Origin: DATARH01 sp036268075
Lineage (GTDB): Bacteria; Pseudomonadota; Alphaproteobacteria; ATCC43930; CGMCC-115725
Direction of reading: 5' to 3'
Length of the DNA stretch: 64,000 nucleotides
Assembly: GCA_036268075.1 (NCBI GenBank)
Contig: DATAUV010000115.1
Location: 21,642 to 85,641, forward strand
Numbering within the stretch: position 1 is the first letter of the stretch; each line of letters opens with the position of its first letter. This document shows, piece by piece, positions 58,900-64,000 of this stretch. Position numbers and translations under genes: made by a program. The notes under the pieces are model-generated. The model saw only the letters and a program-made list of their open reading frames with translations, did no database searches and was not told the DNA's origin.

Positions 58900-60048
58900 T
58901 TAGAGCAACACGTTCCATTCGATTAACGTTCCGCCAAGGGGTACTTCATAAGCATTAACCACCGGTTGTTGGTCCGGCCGATATATGACTTCTCCGCATC
59001 GGCTTAGAATTCGGAGCCGACCCTCGCGGCAATGGGATACGAAATCTCGCATCTGTGCAAGCCCGGTTCCCCGATGCTCCTCACCAGTTGACGTCATAGA
59101 TTCTTCGACCGCCGCGAAGATTGCATGCCCATCTGATTTCGTGTCGGTCACCGGAGGCATTATGCCGACCAGCCGCTGAAGACGTCGAACCCATCCCTCG
59201 GCTCTACTCCACCCCGGTAGGCTCACTGGGATCGTTATACCTCTGTCGAATACAGCTGCCGTGGTCCGCCGCAACTCTCGGTCAACGGCTCCGGTCATCC
59301 ACCAGCGATTGGCGCCGGATAAGTTTCGCACGGCGTCCGCGGGATATGCATGGCTCACAACGTTACCAACTGCCTCAATCATGGCTCCGTACAACCGCAC
59401 GAGACCATCCTCTCTGGAATCATCCTGCTCAGGGTACAGGCTCCGCAGCCCGTCCAGTAGCTCTGCAATCTGGTTTGGATCGGCAGTATCTCCGCTCCGC
59501 ATCGGCAAAATGATGAGGCTGGCTGTGGGATCGGGCGCCTTTACCTCCCCTTCAAAACCAACCCGATCGAAAAAACCGACTTCATACAGGGCATCCACCA
59601 CCTCGGGTTTCCAGTTTTCGATATTTGCCACGAACGGCTTTATCCCGCACAGCAGTCCCACCCTCTCGTACTCTGCCGCAAGAGCGAGCGCCGCCGCAGG
59701 CGTTATCCGCTCCAACGTCTCGAACGATCTATATCTGCCGAGACGCCGGATGCTGCCTGCCCGGTGCTTGGAGGGTGCTCCGTATCTTCGTGTGCCGGTC
59801 ACTCGCATTTGGGACACGCGATAGAGGTCGTCTAGGATCGCCAACGTCTCCGTAGGATTGTCATCAAAGCAGACCACCGGAGGCATCTTGAGCGTCCGCG
59901 TCCCTGCGCGCGCTCGCCAGGACCGTGTGGGGGTTACAACCGAAACGACCTCTCCCCCATCTCGTGTGCTCTTGTACCAACGGGACTTCGCGGCGTTCCG
60001 CTGCCGACGCGCAAACCATCGACGACGCCGCGGGGTTAGTCGGCGCAT
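58900..60048 (-). CDS. GHKL (histidine-kinase-like) ATPase
   Basis: 382 residues. A basic N-terminus (MRRLTPRRRRWFARRQRN) precedes a domain of about 170 residues with ANIENWKPEVVDALYEVGFF. The ATPase part carries MIEAVGNVVSHAYPADAV (N box), AVFDRGITIPVSLPG (G1 box, Asp-x-Gly) and HRGTGLAQMRDFVSH (G2 box). It is first in a three-gene lower-GC cassette, followed by DUF4325 and the membrane protein. There is no histidine phosphoacceptor domain, so it is an ATP-switch rather than a sensor kinase. Role not known; a signalling or defence module is possible. Confidence 0.82.
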   Translation of the reverse strand: MRRLTPRRRRWFARRQRNAAKSRWYKSTRDGGEVVSVVTPTRSWRARAGTRTLKMPPVVCFDDNPTETLAILDDLYRVSQMRVTGTRRYGAPSKHRAGSIRRLGRYRSFETLERITPAAALALAAEYERVGLLCGIKPFVANIENWKPEVVDALYEVGFFDRVGFEGEVKAPDPTASLIILPMRSGDTADPNQIAELLDGLRSLYPEQDDSREDGLVRLYGAMIEAVGNVVSHAYPADAVRNLSGANRWWMTGAVDRELRRTTAAVFDRGITIPVSLPGWSRAEGWVRRLQRLVGIMPPVTDTKSDGHAIFAAVEESMTSTGEEHRGTGLAQMRDFVSHCREGRLRILSRCGEVIYRPDQQPVVNAYEVPLGGTLIEWNVLL

Positions 60049-60122
60049 TTTGTAAGTCCCCGTTCAGTGATGCCGTTTCCTAACCCCGCTCCGGGCCCTT
60101 GGAGTATTTGACCCAGGCTGAG

Positions 60123-60440
60123 TTACTGCTTGAACCAATAATCGGGCGCCGCCGGGAACACCGTGTTGCAGCGCACCGCCTGGGTCGGGCCGTCGAGCGT
60201 GTCCGCCGCCGCCCGCCACACCGCGTAATGCGGCGCCGCGCGATGCGCCTCCAGCGCGGCCTCGTCGCGATAGACCTCGTAGAAGTAATAGGTGTTCGGC
60301 TCGTTCTGGTCCTGCAGCACGTTGAACCGCGCGCACCCCGGCTCGTCCCCCTCCGACCCCAGCGCGTCGACCTCGATCGCCTTGAGGAAATCGGCCTTTC
60401 TGTCCGCCTTCACCTTGACCTTGACCCACATCGCGATCAT
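60123..60440 (-). CDS. Antibiotic biosynthesis monooxygenase (ABM) domain protein
   Basis: 105 residues; the ATG at 60431 is an alternative start. VKVKVKADRKADFLKAIEVD and GCARFNVLQDQNEPNTYYFY, then EVYRDEAALEAHRAAPHYAV are the ABM ferredoxin-like fold, close to YgiN/LsrG-type quinol monooxygenases or isomerases. It is 33 bases downstream of the intact alpha-hydroxy-acid oxidase on the same strand, a frequent neighbourhood. The C-terminus has a short extension CNTVFPAAPDYWFKQ. Confidence 0.87.
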   Translation of the reverse strand: MIAMWVKVKVKADRKADFLKAIEVDALGSEGDEPGCARFNVLQDQNEPNTYYFYEVYRDEAALEAHRAAPHYAVWRAAADTLDGPTQAVRCNTVFPAAPDYWFKQ

Positions 60441-60473
60441 CGCGCCCTCCTATCGTTTCAGCGATTTCTCTGC

Positions 60474-61667
60474 TCAGCGGTTTCTCTGCCAGTCGTCCTG
60501 CCACAGGAAGTCGGGGCCGAGCTCGCTGAGGCTCGGGCAGCCGATCTGGCCCATCACCAGGTCGATCTCGTTCTGGAAGATGTCGACCGCCTTCTTGACC
60601 CCCGGCAACCCGCCCGCCGCCGCGCCGTAAAGGGTCGGGCGGCCGAAGAAGCAGAAATCGGCGCCTAGGCACAGCGCGATCAATATGTCCGCGCCGCGCC
60701 GCACGCCGCTGTCGAGCAGCAGGGTCAGCTTGTCGCCGACCTGCTGGCGGATCGCCGGCAATACGTCGAGCGACCCCGGCGCCTGGTCGAGCTGCCGACC
60801 GCCGTGGTTCGACACGAGGATGCCGTCGCACCCGACATCGAGCGCGCGCTGCGCGTCCTGCGGGCTCATGATCCCCTTCACGACGAGAGCGCGCGGGAAG
60901 AGCTTGCGGTAGGTCTCCAGGTCGCGCCAGGTCTGCGCGTTGAACGGGCGCACCGACGAGGCGACCTTGTAGACCTCCTCGGCATTCGCCCCGTCGGGAG
61001 CGTAGGCCTGCCAGTTGCCGAGCATCGGCGTGCCGCCGCCGCGGCGGAAATACTCGGCGACCCAGCCCGGATGCGTCATCGCCTCGAACAGGATCGACGG
61101 CTTGAGGCTCAGCGCCTGCAAGAGGCCGCCGCGCACGTTGGCGAACCCGTTCCGCATGTTGCGCTCGCGCTTCGACCCCACCGGGGTGTCGACGGTCAAG
61201 ACCAGCGCGCCGCAGCCGGCGTCGGCCGTGCGCTTGATCAAATCGGCGTTGATCTCGGGCTTGCGCGCCGCGTAGAGCTGGTACCAGTGGTTCTGGCCGG
61301 CGATCGCGGCCGCCTCCTCGATCTTGTCGTTGCTGGCGCCCGACATGATGTACGGGATGTTCATGTCGCGCGCCGCCGTCGCCAGCATCAAATCGGCGTG
61401 GTAGCGGAAGAGGCCCGCCCCGCCGGTCGGCGAGATCCCGAACGGGTGCGAATAGGTGTGCCCGAAGATCGTGCGCGACTGATCCCGCTTCGACACGTCG
61501 ACGAGATATCGCGGCAACAGGCGGTGCTTGTGAAACGCCGAGGTATTGGTCTCCAGCCCGCGCTCGTCCTCCAGCCCGCCCTCGATGAAATCGAACGCGA
61601 TCTTCGGCAGCCGCCGCTTCGCCATCTGATGCAGGTCTTCGATATTGACGACGTCGTTGAGCCTCAT
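60474..61667 (-). CDS. FMN-dependent alpha-hydroxy-acid oxidase/dehydrogenase
   Basis: 397 residues from ATG 61667. FDFIEGGLEDERGLETNTSA at the start, HPFGISPTGGAGLFRYHADL, and the catalytic block DGILVSNHGGRQLDQAPGSL with His are LldD/HAO signatures; LLLDSGVRRGADILIALCLG and FFGRPTLYGAAAGG bind FMN phosphate. It oxidises L-lactate, mandelate or another 2-hydroxy acid. It is the intact paralogue of the gene at 55817-57010. It heads a minus-strand cluster with ABM, then (after the three-gene insert) SDR. Confidence 0.93.
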   Translation of the reverse strand: MRLNDVVNIEDLHQMAKRRLPKIAFDFIEGGLEDERGLETNTSAFHKHRLLPRYLVDVSKRDQSRTIFGHTYSHPFGISPTGGAGLFRYHADLMLATAARDMNIPYIMSGASNDKIEEAAAIAGQNHWYQLYAARKPEINADLIKRTADAGCGALVLTVDTPVGSKRERNMRNGFANVRGGLLQALSLKPSILFEAMTHPGWVAEYFRRGGGTPMLGNWQAYAPDGANAEEVYKVASSVRPFNAQTWRDLETYRKLFPRALVVKGIMSPQDAQRALDVGCDGILVSNHGGRQLDQAPGSLDVLPAIRQQVGDKLTLLLDSGVRRGADILIALCLGADFCFFGRPTLYGAAAGGLPGVKKAVDIFQNEIDLVMGQIGCPSLSELGPDFLWQDDWQRNR

Positions 61668-61738
61668 CGCGCTCTCCCCCGGAACGAATTCCACAGAGGA
61701 TGCGCCGGATCGCCGCCGCCCGACAACGGTTTGTGCGG

Positions 61739-62161
61739 TCAGAGGTCGGCGACGGGGACGCCAAGGGTTCGGGCGGTTGCCGTCATCGACCGATCGAGCG
61801 TGACCAACGAGGCGCCAAGCCGCTGGGTCATCGCGATATGGATCGCGTCTGGAGTTTTCAGCGGCAGGTCGAGGCCCCGCATGAATGCCGTGGCCAGCTC
61901 TATATCCGCCGGCCGGATCGCAATCGGGCGCGCTCGTCGCCCGCGCCAATCGTCAAATGCCGCAAAAATCATCCTTGCCTCGTTGACGGTCGCCTCGTGG
62001 TTCCGAACCGTCCGCGCGATCGCCGAAGAGAACTCGGCAGCGCTGAAATCGCTGACGAGCAGAGGCAGCGTGACCGAGCTGACAAACTGGTCCGCGCGGC
62101 GGCTCGATGATTCGGCGGTAAGAAGAGCGACGAGGAAGCTGGCGTCTAAGTAGTAGCTCAC
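61739..62161 (-). CDS. vapC: VapC-type PIN-domain toxin
   Basis: 140 residues from GTG 62161 that overlaps the antitoxin stop (GTGA). SYYLDASFLVALLTAE gives the first Asp, LVSDFSAAEFSSAI a Glu, and KTPDAIHIAMTQRLGASLVT with DRSMTATARTLGVPV the C-terminal acidic residues of the PIN domain. It is expected to be an RNase. The upstream extension of the frame overlaps the antitoxin and is rejected. Confidence 0.88.
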   Translation of the reverse strand: MSYYLDASFLVALLTAESSSRRADQFVSSVTLPLLVSDFSAAEFSSAIARTVRNHEATVNEARMIFAAFDDWRGRRARPIAIRPADIELATAFMRGLDLPLKTPDAIHIAMTQRLGASLVTLDRSMTATARTLGVPVADL

Positions 62162-62427
62162 CGCCACTCTTCGTCCCGCATCTGGCGGACGAGGGTCGCG
62201 GCGTCGGTCTTGGCGGGGGTCAGACGAGCCCGATGGGCCCGCAGCCATTCAAGCTCTTCCTCCTTCGTCCACCGCCGCTTCGGCGTCTCCGGCATACTTT
62301 CGGCGGGGACCACCTTCAGCTCGACGCTCGCCTTGCCGCGGGTGATCACCACGCCTTCCCCGTTGAGGGCGCGGTCCATCAACTCGGATAATCGCGTTTC
62401 CGCTTGGGCGAGGGTGTATCGGGTCAT
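62158..62427 (-). CDS. Phd/YefM-type antitoxin paired with VapC
   Basis: 89 residues from ATG 62427. MTRYTLAQAETRLSELMDRA and GEGVVITRGKASVELKVVPA match the Phd family, followed by a charged C-terminal tail (RRWTKEEELEWLRAHRARLT) for toxin binding. TATAGT on the minus strand just upstream (around 62433-62438) may be the -10. The aldo/keto reductase is divergent 64 bases away. Confidence 0.87.
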   Translation of the reverse strand: MTRYTLAQAETRLSELMDRALNGEGVVITRGKASVELKVVPAESMPETPKRRWTKEEELEWLRAHRARLTPAKTDAATLVRQMRDEEWR

Positions 62428-62490
62428 GCGGACACTATACTCTGCGCGCCGCTCGAAGGCCATTCGCGCCCTTCACAGGAGACGCTTCCC

Positions 62491-63459
62491 ATGGACTACA
62501 CCACGCTCGGCCGAACCGGGCTCGGGGTCAGCGTGGCGGGGCTCGGGTGCGGCGGGTTCAGCCGGCTGGGGCTGGGGACCGGCGGGGACGAGGCCGGGGC
62601 GATCGCGATCGTGCGCGGGGCGATCGAGCTTGGGGTCAATCTGTTCGACACCGCCGCCGCCTACGGCACCGAGAATGTGCTCGGCCGGGCGATCAAGTCG
62701 GTGCCGCGCGACCAAATCGTCATCTGCACCAAGGCGCCGTTCCGCTGGTCGACCGGGCGGGCCGACCCGGCGGGCATCGTCGCCAGCCTCGACGAGTCGC
62801 TGCGGCAGCTCGATCTCGACTGCATCGACGTCTACCAGCTCCACGGCATCGCCCCGGAGCATTACGACCACGCGCTCAACGAACTGGCCCCAGTGCTGTT
62901 GCGCGAGCGCGACAAGGGCAAATTCCGCTTTCTCGGCATCAGCGAAACGGCGCCGCACGACCTCAACCACGATGCCCTGCACCAGGCCGCGCGGGACAAG
63001 GTGTGGGATGTGTGCATGGTCGGGTTTTCGATGCTGCACCAGAACGCCCGCGCCCGCGTCTTCCCCGAGACCCGCGCGCACGGCCTCGGCACCCTGCTGA
63101 TGTTCGCGGTACGCAACATCTTCTCGCAGCCCGGCCGCCTCGCCGCGACGTTGAAGGAGCTCGCCGAGGACGGCCAAATCGCCGCCGATCTCGCCGACGA
63201 CCCGCTCGGCTTCCTGGTCCACCCCGGCGGCGCGAGCTCCGTCGTCGACGCCGCCTATCGTTATGTCCGGCACGAGCCCGGCGTCGATGTCGTCCTCTTC
63301 GGCACCGGCAAGCCCGACCACCTCAAGACCAACATCGACTCGCTGCTAAAGCCGGCTTTGCCCGAGGCCGACCACCGCCGCATCGGCGAATTGTTCGGGC
63401 ATCTCGTCGGCGTCGGCCTCGACGCCCCGCACCTCACCCGCGCCGGCCAGGTCCGCTAG
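62491..63459 (+). CDS. Aldo/keto reductase
   Basis: 322 residues from ATG 62491 (CAGGAGA upstream). DYTTLGRTGLGVSVAGLGCG, then NLFDTAAAYGTENVLGRAIK with catalytic Asp and Tyr, VICTKAPF with Lys and VYQLHGIAPEH with His. The family reduces aldehydes or ketones with NADPH. The long central region (about 180-260) is typical of YghZ/L-fucose dehydrogenase-like members. Substrate unknown. It overlaps the convergent cupin-like gene by 4 bases. Confidence 0.92.
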   Translation: MDYTTLGRTGLGVSVAGLGCGGFSRLGLGTGGDEAGAIAIVRGAIELGVNLFDTAAAYGTENVLGRAIKSVPRDQIVICTKAPFRWSTGRADPAGIVASLDESLRQLDLDCIDVYQLHGIAPEHYDHALNELAPVLLRERDKGKFRFLGISETAPHDLNHDALHQAARDKVWDVCMVGFSMLHQNARARVFPETRAHGLGTLLMFAVRNIFSQPGRLAATLKELAEDGQIAADLADDPLGFLVHPGGASSVVDAAYRYVRHEPGVDVVLFGTGKPDHLKTNIDSLLKPALPEADHRRIGELFGHLVGVGLDAPHLTRAGQVR

Positions 63460-63857
63460 GCCGCGTCGACGACATCGAGTGAGATCACCTCGTCCGGCTC
63501 GCCGGTATAGACGATGTAGCTGACCGTCTCCTGGCCGATAAAGGCGCTGTGCGGCTGGCCGGACGAGTTGAGCCCGTAGCCGCCGGCGGCCTTGATCGGC
63601 GCACCTGTCTTGGTGCCGCGCCCGCCTTCGAGGTTGAAGATGTGCTCGTCCGACAGCGCGTTGGCGACGATCCTGATCACCTTGCCCTCGGGCGGCCGAA
63701 ACCGCACCAGCCAGGCGATCCCGCCGCCGTCGCCGCGCCGGTCGCTCAGCACTTTGAGCTGCACCACATCGCGCCCCTCGAACACCGCGTTCGGCCCATA
63801 GAATGCCACTGCCGAGCCCCAATCCATCGCGTCGAAATCGACCCGCATCGAGGTCAT
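63456..63857 (-). CDS. Cupin-like hypothetical protein
   Basis: 133 residues from the ATG at 63857, chosen because GGAGG lies 5 bases before it inside the longer frame. VQLKVLSDRRGDGGGIAWLV and RPPEGKVIRIVANALSDEHI, then GLNSSGQPHSAFIGQETVSY with IVYTG suggest a cupin (ChrR-like) barrel. Metal-binding residues are likely His in SDEH and PHSAF. Nothing shows the substrate. The divergent WYL-type regulator 82 bases away could control it. Confidence 0.72.
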   Translation of the reverse strand: MTSMRVDFDAMDWGSAVAFYGPNAVFEGRDVVQLKVLSDRRGDGGGIAWLVRFRPPEGKVIRIVANALSDEHIFNLEGGRGTKTGAPIKAAGGYGLNSSGQPHSAFIGQETVSYIVYTGEPDEVISLDVVDAA

Positions 63858-63905
63858 GTCCGCCTCCATCTCGTGATTTGCGCGGCGATCCTAGCAGGGG
63901 TATAC

Positions 63906-63921
63906 TGACAGCCTGATGTCA
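63906..63921 (+). promoter_or_regulatory. Inverted repeat between cupin-like gene and WYL regulator
   Basis: TGACA-GCCTGA-TGTCA (63906-63921), preceded by TATACT (63901-63906), a -10-like hexamer. It lies 17 bases before the WYL-type gene and may be its autoregulatory operator. AGGAG follows directly. Confidence 0.5.
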
Positions 63922-63938
63922 GGAGCGTCTCACCCCCG

Positions 63939-64000
63939 ATGCGCCGCGCCGACCGTCTGTTCGATGTCATACAAACGCTGCGCGCCGCGAAGATGCCGGT
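63939..64000 (+). CDS. WYL/DeoR-type transcriptional regulator, N-terminal end (partial)
   Basis: Twenty codons are visible before the window ends: MRRADRLFDVIQTLRAAKMP. RADRLF-x-x-I-Q-x-L-R is the standard opening of HTH_11-WYL (YafY-like) regulators. The winged helix and WYL domain lie beyond the end. AGGAG occurs 14 bases upstream. Divergent from the cupin-like gene. Confidence 0.75.
   Translation, partial: MRRADRLFDVIQTLRAAKMP

Overview
The window is a 64 kb chromosomal segment of high GC content (about two thirds G+C by eye) from an alphaproteobacterium, possibly a Rhodospirillales-like or uncultured soil lineage. This placement is inferred from gene order (phoH-ybeY-corC-lnt, metK-trmB, rimP-nusA-ylxR-infB-rbfA-truB-rpsO-pnp, ubiB/ubiE/mutM, rpsT-dnaA-dnaN-recF-gyrB) and from an Irr-type Fur regulator with an ICE-like site. 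No rRNA, tRNA, complete IS element or CRISPR array was seen.

Layout. (1) 1-19400 is mainly housekeeping: the phoH tail, ybeY, corC, lnt, a sulfatase, an Xre regulator, metK, trmB, then the rimP-to-pnp translation/RNA operon and its tail (GDPD, nitronate monooxygenase-like). (2) 19400-22600 is an iron/oxidative block: irr, rubrerythrin, Fe-S oxidoreductase and DUF3501, with Irr-box-like DNA. (3) 22800-33900 holds moeB, cysK with an Rrf2 regulator, dut-coaBC, ubiB, ubiE, mutM, a SARP-like regulator, ech and rpsT. (4) 33900-40800 is dnaA-dnaN-recF-gyrB, preceded by an AT-rich 361-base gap. (5) 40800-64000 is accessory and catabolic: SDRs, a PQQ-type glucose/sorbosone dehydrogenase, twin VOC proteins, Nudix, PhyH, GGT, a LigJ-like hydratase, a ketopantoate-reductase-like enzyme, an MFS transporter, two alpha-hydroxy-acid oxidases (one broken), an aldo/keto reductase and a WYL regulator.

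The most notable locus is 48633-50581. A thioredoxin-like gene overlaps by ATGA a gene that reads through an in-frame TGA into a Sec-Gly-Ser-Cys motif, with a bacterial SECIS-like hairpin just downstream. This is a UGSC-family selenoprotein that ordinary gene calling would split in two. Second is a compact, lower-GC three-gene cassette at 58051-60048 (GHKL ATPase, STAS-like DUF4325, membrane protein) lying inside a catabolic cluster. Third, the intergenic spaces carry at least eight families of long inverted repeats, and in four places one palindrome sits inside the loop of another.

Five type II or MNT/HEPN toxin-antitoxin modules (HigBA, MNT-HEPN, YefM-YoeB, FitAB, Phd-VapC) sit at junctions between blocks, three of them beside core genes. 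Many genes are translationally coupled by 1-4 base overlaps. Three short lipoproteins were found, two of them too small for usual ORF cut-offs.
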